From: Arthrobacter sp. AL12
GTDB lineage: Bacteria > Actinomycetota > Actinomycetes > Actinomycetales > Micrococcaceae
DNA length: 52,881 nt
Reading direction: 5' to 3'
Assembly (NCBI RefSeq): GCF_029960645.1
Contig: NZ_JASBQY010000022.1
Span: 1-52,881, forward strand
Made by a program: the position numbers and the translations under genes. How positions within the stretch are numbered: position 1 is the stretch's first letter; the number at the start of each line of letters is the position of its first letter. Of this stretch, positions 8,889 through 17,549 are shown piece after piece. The notes under the pieces are model-generated. The model had not been told where the DNA came from, did no database searches, and saw only the letters and a list, made by a program, of their open reading frames with translations.

Positions 8889-9757
8889 GCCCCGAACCCC
8901 GCCGCCGCGCCGTGCGCATGGCGGTGGAGAAGTTCGGGGCATCTGAACGCTTCGCCTGCGCGCTTCTGGGCCAGAACCGGTCAGCGTTCCGCAAGAAGAA
9001 ACCCGACATGGGCTTCGAGGAAGCGCAACTCCGAACGGAGCTGCGCGCCGTGGCGGTGAAGCATCCGGCGTGGGGCTGGCGGAAGGCCCGCTGGCACCTG
9101 CTGGCACAGCCCGAGTGGGACGGCGTGGCACTGAACAGGAAGCGGGTGCGCCGGCTCTGGCGCGACGAGGGGCTGACCTGCAAACCCAAGGCGCGGAAGA
9201 AGCGCCGCACCGGGCCCGGCGCCGGGGAGCAGAAGCGGCTCACAGCCGAGTACCCGATGCACGTGGTCAGTTTCGACTTCCAGTCCGACGTGACCTCCTG
9301 CGGCCGGCACATCCGGTTCTTCAACGTCATCGACGAATACACCCGCACCGCGCTGGCCATCATCCCCCGCCGGTCATTCAAAGCCGCCGACGTGGTCGCG
9401 GTGCTGGAGAACATCATCGCCGAAACCGGCACCGCCCCGGCCTACGTCCGGTGCGACAACGGGCCCGAGTTCACTGCTGAGGCACTGGTCAGCTGGTGCG
9501 ACACCGCCGGGGTCGACACCGCATTCATCGACCCGGGATCACCCTGGCAGAACGGCTTCATCGAATCCTTCAACGCCCAATTCAGAAGGGAACAACTCTC
9601 CGGAGAAATCATGGACAGCATGGCCGAAGCCAAGTATTTGGCGGAGGAATGGAAAGCTATCTACAATCATGAACGGCCCCACGGATCCCTGGACGGTATG
9701 ACGCCGAAGCGCTACTGGGAAAACTGGACGCAAGAGAACAAATTAGCTATCGCATAG
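8876..9757 (+). CDS. IS3-family transposase OrfB (DDE integrase domain)
   Basis: The frame is read from the slippery site at 8876, or independently from a start upstream in the same frame. It has an HTH_21-like region (HPAWGWRKARWHLL) and an rve integrase core. The DDE residues are visible as the D of VVSFDFQSD, the D of YVRCDNGPEF, and the E of NGFIESFNAQFRREQL. About 290 residues, full length. It lies in the -1 frame relative to orfA. Confidence 0.92.
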   Translation, partial: GKILSPEPRRRAVRMAVEKFGASERFACALLGQNRSAFRKKKPDMGFEEAQLRTELRAVAVKHPAWGWRKARWHLLAQPEWDGVALNRKRVRRLWRDEGLTCKPKARKKRRTGPGAGEQKRLTAEYPMHVVSFDFQSDVTSCGRHIRFFNVIDEYTRTALAIIPRRSFKAADVVAVLENIIAETGTAPAYVRCDNGPEFTAEALVSWCDTAGVDTAFIDPGSPWQNGFIESFNAQFRREQLSGEIMDSMAEAKYLAEEWKAIYNHERPHGSLDGMTPKRYWENWTQENKLAIA

Positions 9758-9789
9758 ACGCTGGACTGCTAACGGGGGCCCAACCAAGG

Positions 9790-9991
9790 GCACGACTTAT
9801 GGGGAATCACTGAGCGCGTGCGCTCATTTCATTTCGGCTGCGTTCTTGGTTGCCGCGATCTTCGTCGCCTTGATGCGGCGTAACCTTGTGCCGCGGGCTA
9901 TCACTTTTGCTGGCGTTCGGCATAATCATCGCCGCCGGGTCCTGGTTCTCCGGGCTTCCTCAGAGCGAGGACGACGACGACGAGCGGTGAA
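9790..9991 (+). pseudogene. Remnant of a small two-helix membrane protein
   Basis: Right of the IS407-like element, one frame encodes a hydrophobic helix (FISAAFLVAAIFVALMRRN). The next frame encodes a second helix with an acidic tail (LLLAFGIIIAAGSWFSG, SEDDDDER, stop). Together they would make a two-helix small membrane protein if a single-base shift near 9905 were repaired. The 5' end is unclear. It may also be chance hydrophobicity in GC-rich DNA. Confidence 0.25.
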
Positions 9992-10067
9992 GCCATCAAG
10001 TAGTTGGGGGAGTGTCATCGCGCGCCGGTAGGATGTGCCTAGTCTTGAGTCTAAATATGGGGGAAGT

Positions 10068-11294
10068 ATGGCCACGTCCACGCTCAAAAAAAGAAGCTCG
10101 ATGGCGGTAGGCCTCAAGAAGCCCAACCTTCGGCGCGACATCCAAGGCTTGCGTGCCCTGGCTGTTCTGGCCGTTATTGCAGATCACCTATTCCACTGGC
10201 CCACAGGCGGCTTTGTTGGAGTTGATGTCTTCTTCGTGATCTCGGGCTTCCTGATTACTGGACTACTCCTGCGCGAGCATGAGAAGACCGGAACAATTTC
10301 TTTCAGGAGTTTCTACGAGCGGCGTATTAAGCGCATAATGCCGGCGGCGCTCCTTGTCCTTGTAGTCACCATGGCGGCGTCATACTTCCTCATCGGTCGT
10401 GGCAGGATCATGGATACCTTGTGGGACTCCGTGTGGGCGTTGTTCTTTGCAGCCAATTGGCGCTTCGCTGCCCAAGGAACCGACTATTTCCAGGAAGGTT
10501 TACCTCCGTCGCCAGTGCAACACTTCTGGTCGCTCGCAGTAGAAGAACAGTTTTACGTGGTCTGGCCGTGGCTGATGCTGGGCATCCTGGCGCTGGGGGT
10601 GCGTCGTTTCGGTTGGGGACCGGGCCAGAGGAGGGCTGCAGTAGCAGTTGCAATCGCCATCATCACGGTGCTTTCGTTCGCTTGGGCGATGTATGAAACC
10701 CTCGAAAATCCCACGGTCGCCTACTTCTCGACCGCTTCCAGGGCTTGGGAGCTGGGCATCGGTGCCCTGATCGCGGTTGTTCAACGGGGGCTTCACTTCC
10801 GGCACGCCGCCGTCCGCACTTCGCTGGGCTGGGTCGGGTTCTTGGGGATCCTGTATTCGCTGTTCGTGGTCCCCGCATCTGCCGGGTTCCCGGCTCCGTG
10901 GGCATTACTCCCCGTGCTTGCGACCGCGCTGGTGATCGTGGCCGGCGTCGGCGGGGATCAGGCCCGGCTGTGGCCCCTGACGAATCGCGGCAGTGCGTAT
11001 GTAGGCGAGATTTCCTATTCGCTGTACCTCTGGCACTTCCCGGTGCTCGTTCTACTGGTCGCCGTGCTGCCTACGGACAATGTGCTCTACTACTTGGCTG
11101 CGCTTATCTTGACGGCGGCGTGCGCGTCCGCGTCCTACCATTGGCTTGAGAAGCCGGCGCGGAAGGCGCAGTGGTTCCCGGCAAAGAATCGACCCCTCCC
11201 CACAGACTCCCGCCTCGGCTGGCAGTATGTTGGTTTGGGGGCGCTTACGCTTGCGGCGGTCGTCGCCGTTGGGGCCGCGTTGACACCCGTGAAG
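10068..11294 (+). pseudogene. OafA-type O-acyltransferase, 5' part, split by an IS element
   Basis: This is the integral-membrane acyltransferase-3 domain (about 409 codons). It includes the conserved opening RRDIQGLRALAVLAVIADH with the active-site histidine, then GGFVGVDVFFVISGFLIT, FYERRIKRIMPA and VQHFWSLAVEEQFYVVWP, with about ten hydrophobic helices. The ATG at 10068 has GGGGGAAG directly upstream. The frame runs into the 1300-bp IS3 element after codon AAG (11292-11294). Joining it to base 12599 restores one open frame into an SGNH domain. Family role: moving acetyl groups across the membrane onto surface polysaccharide, which fits the tyrosine-kinase gene at 0.6-2.2 kb. Confidence 0.9.
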
Positions 11295-11338
11295 TGCGCA
11301 CGTCAAGTTTCTGAGACAGTTTCATCGTTGTTTTTCGG

Positions 11339-12292
11339 TTACGCGGCCAGGGGTTCCTGATCGCGGGTCTGGTGGGCGGTGAGGGCTGCGGCCGGGGTCC
11401 GGTGGCCCGCTCGGGCGTTGGGCCTTTTGCGGTTGTACCAGGACTCGATATAGTCCATGACCGAGGTTCGGGCGGCGAGCCGGCTGGTGAAGCTGTGGTG
11501 GTGGTAGAACTCGGTCTTCAGATGTGAGAAGAAATTCTCGGCGACGGCGTTATCCCAGCACACGCCGACCTTGCCCATGGATTGGGTGACGTTGTTCCCG
11601 GCGCACCAGCCCTGGAATTCGGCAGAGGTGTACTGGGTGCCGCGGTCCGAATGGAAGACCGCCCCGTCCACGTGCAGGTAGCCGTGATCGCGGGCCATGG
11701 CCAGCGCCCCGGTGCACAGCTCGGTGCGCATGTGCCGGTCCATGTTCCAGCCGATCACCATGCCGGTGCAGAGGTCGATCACGGTGGCCAGATACAGCCA
11801 GCCCTCGCCGGTCTTCAGGTACGTGATGTCCCCGCACAGCCGGGTGCCGGGCACATCCGAGGAGAAATCCCGCTTGCCGTTCTCATCGAGCATATGGTTC
11901 TCGATATGGGCGGTCTTCGCCTGCGGATCCTGCTCGGTGGTCTTCTTCCACGCCCGGGTCCGTACGGCCCGCAGGCCCTGCTCGCGCATGATGGCCCCGA
12001 CGGTGGGTTGGGAAACGCTGATCCCGTCCTTCTTGAGCATCCGGGTCAGCTGATCCCTGCCGGCCTTGCCGGCGGCGTCCTTGAACTTCCCGGCCACAGC
12101 TTCCACCAGCGCCTGGTGCCGCACGGCCCGCGGGGACGGGCCCGCAGGGTTGCGCCACCGGTAGAACGAGGCCCGGGAGACCTTCAGGGCCCGGCATAGC
12201 CAGGCGACGGGATGGTTCGCCTTCTCCGCTTCGATGAACTCGTAGAAATCCTCTACCGTTGCTTCGCTGCAAAGAAGGCGCTGACTTTTCCC
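11339..12292 (-). CDS. IS3-family transposase OrfB, copy A (DDE integrase)
   Basis: From the slippery site the -1 frame continues through VEDFYEFIEAEKANHPVAWL, HTH_21 features (VSRASFYRWRNP) and the rve core. The catalytic triad is visible as D in LCGDITYLKTG, D in FHSDRGTQYTS and E in DNAVAENFFSHLKTEF. It ends PNARAGHRTPAAALTAHQ and is full length, about 317 residues. It reads against the interrupted acyltransferase gene. Confidence 0.92.
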   Translation of the reverse strand, partial: GKSQRLLCSEATVEDFYEFIEAEKANHPVAWLCRALKVSRASFYRWRNPAGPSPRAVRHQALVEAVAGKFKDAAGKAGRDQLTRMLKKDGISVSQPTVGAIMREQGLRAVRTRAWKKTTEQDPQAKTAHIENHMLDENGKRDFSSDVPGTRLCGDITYLKTGEGWLYLATVIDLCTGMVIGWNMDRHMRTELCTGALAMARDHGYLHVDGAVFHSDRGTQYTSAEFQGWCAGNNVTQSMGKVGVCWDNAVAENFFSHLKTEFYHHHSFTSRLAARTSVMDYIESWYNRKRPNARAGHRTPAAALTAHQTRDQEPLAA

Positions 12293-12546
12293 AGGAACTC
12301 GATTTCCTGCTTCAGCCTCGCGTTCTCGGCCAGCGCTCTCTGATGCTCTTCCCAAGGAACGGCTGCCTTCTCCCCGGCCGCGAACCGGTCAGGATGATCC
12401 TCCCGGTACTTGCGCACCCAGGTCCCCAAAGTGCCCTCGTTCACCCCGATATCCGTCGCCACCTGGGCGATCGGACGACCCGAGGAAATCACGAGCTCCA
12501 CGGCGTCGTCCTTGTACTTCTGGCTATACCTCTTACGGTCGGTCAT
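12253..12546 (-). CDS. IS3-family transposase OrfA, copy A
   Basis: A 97-residue protein with an HTH (RYSQKYKDDAVELVISSG, then VNEGTLGTWVRKYRED) and a C-terminal coiled region (ALAENARLKQEIEFLGKV). The start is the ATG at 12546. A GGGAAAA heptamer on the minus strand (12292-12286) lies in the correct phase (G_GGA_AAA) for a -1 shift into orfB, the same heptamer as in the unrelated IS407-like element at 8.9 kb. Confidence 0.9.
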   Translation of the reverse strand: MTDRKRYSQKYKDDAVELVISSGRPIAQVATDIGVNEGTLGTWVRKYREDHPDRFAAGEKAAVPWEEHQRALAENARLKQEIEFLGKVSAFFAAKQR

Positions 12547-12598
12547 GCGAAGAAGGGCTCCTAACAAGCTGTCTCACAAAACCATACGGCCGCAGAAG

Positions 12599-13477
12599 CT
12601 TCCTGCCGAGGCTATTGCATTTACGCCCCTGCCCATTACTGGCACCACTGCGGCGGCTGTTCCCGCTGCGCAGAAATGCCTGGGTGCCGCGGCCATGGAC
12701 GAGGCTCTGAAATGTCCACCGGCTGCTGGCGAAGCTGTATCTCCCGACCCGGGGAGCATGGCCAAAGATACCGCCGGCGCATTTGACTGCTGGATCGATC
12801 AGGGTAAACCGATGAAGGTCTGCTCCTATGGGGAAGCCAAAGAAGGAACCAAATCTGTCGCCCTCTTGGGCGATAGCCACGCGGCAATGCTCTTGCCCGG
12901 ACTCCAGACGCAGTTGGCTGCCAACAACTGGAAGCTGGACAGCTACGTCGGGTGGGGCTGTCAGTGGATGGCGACTGGGACCGGAAGCGAATGCGACGGC
13001 GCCATGCAATCCATTCAAAATCGCCTCACAACTGGTCCGAAATACGACGTCGTTATTGTCAGCGGTGCCCGGCACAAAACAGCAACAGACAAGGCCTGGG
13101 TGTCAGAGATGTATGCCAAGGCATGGGCTCCGGTGGCCGAGCGCGGGACCAAGATCGTGGTCGTAGCGGACAACCCAAGCGTGACTGACGCGGCGCTTCA
13201 ATGCGTAAGCCGCGTTGGGTTCTCAGTCAAGGACAATGATTGTGCCACATCGACCAGGGACGCTTTTGCTGTGGTCGACCCTCTTGTCAAGGCCGTGGAC
13301 CAGGTCCCGGGTGCTGCTCTCGTTGATCTTCGTTCGTTCTTCTGCAATGACACAGAGTGCCCGGTAGTCATTGGAAACGTGATCGCCTACCGAGACACCG
13401 TTGGTCACATCACGGGGACCTTCAGTAAGACACTTGCTCCATACCTGGTCAGCTCAATCGTCGCTGCCACCGGCTGA
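12599..13477 (+). pseudogene. OafA-type O-acyltransferase, 3' part (SGNH domain)
   Basis: This is the continuation of the acyltransferase at 10068-11294. After a linker (KLPAEAIAFTPLPITG) comes an extracytoplasmic SGNH domain. The nucleophile motif is GDSHAAML, the later block is DTVGHITGTFSKTLAPYL (the D-x-x-x-H catalytic pair region), and several cysteines suggest disulfides. With the IS and one GAAG copy removed, the reconstructed protein is about 701 residues, normal for the acyltransferase-SGNH fusion family. The gene is thus a recent knockout that precise excision would restore. Confidence 0.88.
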
Positions 13478-13612
13478 GCGGATGTTGTTCCGGTCTTATG
13501 CTCTCGGCTGCGTACCTGGCGCTAGCATCTCACCTCGCGGCGCTTGGGAAGCACCTACAATTAGGGCAACTACTTCACTGGGGGAACCATTAACGCTAAG
13601 CAAAAGTTCGCT

Positions 13613-13789
13613 ATGTACTCGGCCGTCATTCTGTTCGCCGCCGCGATGTTCTGCGCAGTCGAGTCCTGGGTGGGCCTCGCCGTGGCGTTCTTCGCCCTCG
13701 GCATCATCAGCGGCGTCGCAACCTGGGCGCTCGGCTTTGCTGTCCGGTCGGACGCCGCTGAGGAAGAGTGGATGAACGCTATCCGCTAG
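13613..13789 (+). CDS. Small membrane protein, probably phage-derived
   Basis: A 58-residue protein with two hydrophobic helices (SAVILFAAAMFCAVESWV and GLAVAFFALGIISGVATWAL) and an acidic tail. The ATG at 13613 lacks a good ribosome site. An in-frame ATT at 13589 sits behind GGGGGAA and would add NAKQKFA, so a rare ATT start is possible. Its TAG stop overlaps the stop of the convergent SGNH hydrolase gene within CTAG. A small membrane protein next to a tail-type SGNH hydrolase is a pattern seen in actinophages, so this may be a holin-like or accessory gene (inference). Confidence 0.55.
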   Translation: MYSAVILFAAAMFCAVESWVGLAVAFFALGIISGVATWALGFAVRSDAAEEEWMNAIR

Positions 13790-15011
13790 GCCGGTACGTC
13801 GCGGGTGAGGTTCCAGGCCGCGAGCTGCCCGACGTCGATAGTGCCGGCGCCCGACTGTGCCGTTACCTGCACGGTCAGCGAGGTCGTCAGCGGCGGGACG
13901 ACACCTTCGATGTAGAACTGCCCGTTGGTGTGGTCGGAGCGCCAGCCGTACAGCGGGCACAGGCGGCGCAGTGTGGTCGATCCGTCGAACAGCAATTGGA
14001 GTTCGACGACGCCGGTTCCTGCTTCGAGGTTGAAGTTGAAGCGGCCCGTAAACGCGATGCGGTCCCCGACGCTGAACTTGGCAATTGCCACGCCGGTCTG
14101 GAGCCAGCGGGTAGATGCCCCGGTGAACGCGAGACGCTGAACTGAGCCCAGCCAGTTCGGTCCGTGACGATGGACGCGGTGGAGGTCGTCGCCGTACCGG
14201 AGAGGGTCCATGCGTCCGCTACGCCGTCCGCGTTGGTGTCCCCAATGAACATGCCGTTGGTCAGCAGGTTCGGTGTGGCGGCGTGCTGGGAGCTGGCGAA
14301 GGGGAGCGTGTAGGCGGGGAGTACCTTGTCCAGGACGGACGCGGCAAGCTCCGCCATTTTCTTAGCCCCGAGCGCCGACGTGTGGATACCGTCATCCTGC
14401 AAAGCCGCCTGATAGAAACCGGTAGTGGGGCTTACCAGGACGGAGTGGTAGTCGATCAGGTGCGCGCCGGTCTTGGATGCCAGCCGCTTGATGGCGACGT
14501 TCATCTTGTCGATCTGTGCCAGCAGCGTCGTGTCGTTGCGGGGCGGGATGGTGCCGATCAGGGCGATAGCGCCGATCTGGTGCGCCCGGTCGATCATGGT
14601 CGTGAGGTTGGCGACGGTCGTTGCCAGCGGCATTCCGACGTTGGTGGTGTCGTTGGTGCCGCCGAGAATGTGCACAATGCGGGGGTTGTAGGCGGTCACG
14701 TCCGTCTCGAACCGGGCGAGCATCTGCGTGGTCGTCTGCCCGCCGATACCGGAGTTCTGCGCGTACTGAAGCTTCCCGAGCCGGGAGCAAAGCTGGTTGA
14801 AGAACGAGCTTCCCCCGAGCCGGATACCGCCGACAGACTCAGGCAGCGGCGCCGATGTGCGTTCCGTGTGCGAGTCGCCGATTCCGACGATTGCCGCGCC
14901 GCCCAACCGTGACCGCCCATAGGTCGTGACGGCCTCGGCCTTGTCCAGCTTCGGCGTACCAAAGGTGGCAGAAAGTGCCGCAAGGACCGGTTGCCGCAAA
15001 ATTACCACCAT
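13786..15011 (-). pseudogene. SGNH/GDSL hydrolase with C-terminal beta domain, frameshifted; phage tail-like
   Basis: The N-terminal part has the SGNH blocks: GIGDSHT (nucleophile), GIGGQTT, GGTNDTTN and DDGIHTSALGAKKMAEL (D..H). After LLTNGMFIGDTNADGVADAW the frame shifts near 14130-14145. The neighbouring frame continues as a carbohydrate-binding-like beta domain (QRLAFTGASTRWLQTGVAI, FSVGDRIAFTGRFNFNLEAG, ending VGQLAAWNLTRDVPA). The intact protein would be about 408 residues. Actinophage tail proteins often combine these two parts. The gene sits between two IS-damaged loci and is probably a prophage remnant, though a sequencing error at the shift cannot be excluded. Confidence 0.75.
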
Positions 15012-15169
15012 CCCGCTTTCGTCGGGTGAGTTTAATCGGATCTGAGATAGAGATTATCGAGGATAGCCACTGACCGCTGGTGGCACGCCGGCGCCGGATT
15101 GTTGACCCCGAAATCAGGGGCATGGCCGTACGCAACAGCACCAAGCTTACGCTCCCATCTAATAACTAG

Positions 15170-15318
15170 ACGATATGAAGTGCGGTGGGCCGGTCCTGAC
15201 GTAGGACTGGAACCTCGGGTTCAAAGAGTTTCGTGGGTTGCCGGTCCGGGTCTTTCCGCACGTAGGTGCGGGGGTGTGGACTGGCAGAGCCACATTTGAA
15301 CGTTTGGAGGTTCCAGCC
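15170..15318 (+). ncRNA. Candidate bridge RNA region of the IS110-family element
   Basis: IS110-group elements encode a bridge RNA in the non-coding stretch before the transposase. Here that stretch can fold into a hairpin at 15190-15210 (GGTCCT/AGGACT core, loop GACGT) and a perfect one at 15256-15271 (CCGCAC, loop GTAG, GTGCGG), with open segments between. No promoter or transcript evidence is available, and target and donor guides cannot be assigned without the element's exact ends. Confidence 0.4.
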
Positions 15319-16249
15319 ATGAATAAGCGTACTTACGTCGGTTTGGATGTCCATGCACGCAGCGTGAAGGGCTGCGCGATCGACCACGATACGGGTGAGA
15401 TCCTCAGGCAGAGCCTGGCCGCCAACGATGCCGGGATCGCCGAATGGGTTTCCGGATTGCCGGGGCCGGTTCTCGTTGTCTATGAGGCAGGCCCAACCGG
15501 CTTCGGATTGGCCCGGCTACTGGCCAGTGCAGGGATCGAGTGCCTGGTTGCGGCACCCTCGAAGCTTCAGCGGCCGCCCGGAGACAGGGTGAAGACCGAT
15601 GCCCGCGACGCCGAGCATCTGGCCCGGCTGGCTCTGCTCGGACAGATAACATCCGTGCGGGTTCCTGGCCATGCCGATGAAGCGGCCCGTGATCTGGTGC
15701 GTGCCCGCGAGGACGTCCGCGGGGACCTGATGAGGGCCAGGCATAGGATCTCGAAACTCCTGTTGCGCCATGGTCAGGTCTACTCCGGCGGTCATGCCTG
15801 GACCAACGCCCACCACACCTGGCTGCACCGGCAACACTTCGAAGACCCTGCCCTGCAGGCCGCCTGCGAGGCAGGACTGGAGACCGCGGAACTAACCCTG
15901 GACCTCAGGAACCGTTTGGATGCGAAGATCACGGCCCTGGCGGCAACCGATCGTTATGCGCCGGTGGTGCGGGCTCTGATGTGTCTGCGCGGAATCTCGG
16001 TGCTCACCGCCGTCGGCTTGGCAGTGGAAATCGGCGACTGGACCCGCTTCACCGGCAGCACCATCGGCGCCTATCTGGGGCTGGTCCCCTCCGAACATTC
16101 CTCCGGTGCTTCCCGGTCCCAAGGAGGCATCACCAAAACCGGGAACACCCACGCCCGCCGGCTGCTCGTCGAGGCCGCCTGGCACCACTGCCGCCCCTAC
16201 AACAACGCCAGCCGCGACTTGCGCGCCCGTTGGGACGCAGCCGACGCGG
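15319..16249 (+). pseudogene. IS110-family transposase, truncated
   Basis: The N-terminal DEDD_Tnp_IS110 domain starts YVGLDVHARSVKG (first catalytic Asp, D10), followed by VYEAGPTGFGLARLL (Glu) and KTDARDAEHLARLALL (the two Asp). The C-terminal Tnp_IS116/110 domain is present through YLGLVPSEHSSG, RSQGGITKTGNTHARRLLVEAAWHH. The frame runs into IS3 copy B at 16250 after about 310 residues and stops inside it at 16311, so the last helices are absent. The ATG at 15319 follows TTTGGAGG. Probably inactive. Confidence 0.88.
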
Positions 16250-16297
16250 TGCGGCCGTATGGTTTTGTGAGACAGCTTGATAGGAGCCCTTCTTCGC

Positions 16298-16591
16298 ATG
16301 ACCGACGGTAAGAGGTATAGCCAGAACTACAAGGACGACGCCGTGGAGCTCGTGATTTCCTCGGGCCGTCCGATCGCCCAGGTGGCACCGGATATCGGTG
16401 TGAACGAGGGCACTTTGGGGGCTTGGGTGCGCAAGTACCGTGAGGATCATCCTGATCGCTTCCTCACCGAAGAGAAGGCAGCGGTGCCTTGGGAAGAGCA
16501 TCAGAGAGCGTTGGCGGAGAACGCGAAGCTGAAGCAGGAAATTGAGTTCCTGGGAAAAGTCAGCGCCTTCTTTGCAGCGAAGCAACGGTAG
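16298..16591 (+). CDS. IS3-family transposase OrfA, copy B
   Basis: A 97-residue homologue of OrfA copy A with scattered substitutions (for example DRFLTEEKAAV against DRFAAGEKAAV), showing divergence. It has an HTH plus a coiled C-terminus (ALAENAKLKQEIEFLGKV). The ATG at 16298 lies after TAGGAGCCC. The slippery heptamer GGGAAAA at 16552-16558 is in phase for the -1 shift into orfB. Confidence 0.9.
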   Translation: MTDGKRYSQNYKDDAVELVISSGRPIAQVAPDIGVNEGTLGAWVRKYREDHPDRFLTEEKAAVPWEEHQRALAENAKLKQEIEFLGKVSAFFAAKQR

Positions 16592-17505
16592 AGGATTTCT
16601 ACGAGTTCATCGAAGCGGAGAAGGCGAACCATCCCGTCGCCTGGCTATGCCGGATCATGAGGGTCTCCAGGGCCTCGTTCTACCGATGGCGCACCCCGAC
16701 GGGCCCGTCCCCGAGGGCCGTGCGGCACCAGGCGTTGGTGGAAGCTGTGGCCGGGATGTTTAAGGCCGCCGCCGGCAAGGCCGGCATGGACCAGTTGACC
16801 CGGATGCTCAACGAGGACGGGATCAGCGTTTCCCAACCCACCGTCGGGGCCATCATGCGCGAGCAGGGCCTGCGCGCCGTACGGACCCGGGCGTGGAAGA
16901 AGACCACCGAACAGGATCCGCAGGCGAAGACCGCCCATATCGAGAACCACATGCTCGACGAGAACGGCAAGCGCGACTTCTCCTCCGAGGTGCCAGGCAC
17001 CCGGCTGTGCGGGGACATCACCTACCTCAAGACCGGCGAGGGCTGGCTGTATCTGGCCACCGTGATCGACCTGTGCACCGGCATGGTGATCGGATGGAAC
17101 ATGGACCGGCACATGCGCACCGAGCTCTGCACCGGCGCGCTGGCCATGGCCCGCGACCACGGCTACCTCCACGCGGACGGGGCGGTCTTCCATTCGGACC
17201 GCGGCACCCAGTACACCTCTGCCGAATTCCAGGGCTGGTGCGCCGGGAACAACGTCACCCAATCCATGGGCAAGGTCGGCGTGTGCTGGGATAACGCCGT
17301 CGCCGAGAATTTCTTCTCACATCTGAAGACCGAGTTCTACCACCACCACAGCTTCACCAGCCGGCTCGCCGCCCGCACCTCGGTCATGGACTATATCGAG
17401 TCCTGGTACAACCGCAAACGGCCCAACGCCCGAGCGGGCCACCGAACCCCGGCGGCAGCCCTCACCGCCCACCAGATCCGCGATCAGGAATCCCTGGCCG
17501 CGTAA
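16552..17505 (+). CDS. IS3-family transposase OrfB, copy B (DDE integrase)
   Basis: Same domain order as copy A OrfB: HTH_21 (VSRASFYRWRTP), then the rve core with LCGDITYLKTG, FHSDRGTQYTS and DNAVAENFFSHLKTEF. The frame is intact from the slippery site to the stop at 17505. It may be able to supply transposase to both copies. Confidence 0.92.
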   Translation, partial: GKSQRLLCSEATVEDFYEFIEAEKANHPVAWLCRIMRVSRASFYRWRTPTGPSPRAVRHQALVEAVAGMFKAAAGKAGMDQLTRMLNEDGISVSQPTVGAIMREQGLRAVRTRAWKKTTEQDPQAKTAHIENHMLDENGKRDFSSEVPGTRLCGDITYLKTGEGWLYLATVIDLCTGMVIGWNMDRHMRTELCTGALAMARDHGYLHADGAVFHSDRGTQYTSAEFQGWCAGNNVTQSMGKVGVCWDNAVAENFFSHLKTEFYHHHSFTSRLAARTSVMDYIESWYNRKRPNARAGHRTPAAALTAHQIRDQESLAA

Positions 17506-17549
17506 CCGAAATACAACGATGAAACTGTCTCAGAAACTTGACGTGCGCA

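Larger units (their letters stand above)
8530..9786 (+). mobile_element. IS3-family insertion sequence (IS407-like group), complete, 1257 bp
   Basis: Both ends can be placed. The left end begins TGGTTGGGTCCCC and the reverse complement of the right end begins TGGTTGGGCCCCC, with further matches at AGTCCAG. The direct repeat AGGG flanks it at 8526-8529 and 9787-9790, a 4-bp duplication typical of the IS407 group. Two overlapping genes (orfA, orfB) fill the element. The intact ends, duplication and open frames point to a fairly recent insertion. Confidence 0.93.
11295..12594 (-). mobile_element. IS3-family insertion sequence, copy A, 1300 bp, inside the acyltransferase gene
   Basis: In its own orientation the ends are TGCGGCCGTATGGTTTTGTG at one side and, as reverse complement of the other, TGCGCACGTCAAGTTTCTG; both continue into GAGACAG. 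It is flanked by the direct repeat GAAG (11291-11294 and 12595-12598). The length equals that of copy B at 16250-17549. Copies A and B differ at several amino-acid positions, so they are diverged relatives and not a fresh duplication. Confidence 0.93.
16250..17549 (+). mobile_element. IS3-family insertion sequence, copy B, 1300 bp, without target duplication
   Basis: Same ends and same length as copy A at 11295-12594: it starts TGCGGCCGTATGG and ends TTGACGTGCGCA. The flanks differ (GCGG on the left, CTCG on the right), so no target duplication is left. That indicates an adjacent deletion or recombination after insertion, consistent with the missing 3' part of the IS110 transposase gene. Copies A and B are in inverted orientation. 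Confidence 0.92.

Noticed and set aside
12410..12598. Start of the downstream SGNH frame inside the IS element
   Set aside because: The frame is open there by chance, antisense to orfA; the true upstream sequence is the acyltransferase at 10068-11294.
11295..17549. Composite transposon bounded by the two inverted 1300-bp IS copies
   Set aside because: Copy A has its own 4-bp duplication on both sides, so it inserted alone. Copies A and B are also diverged in sequence.
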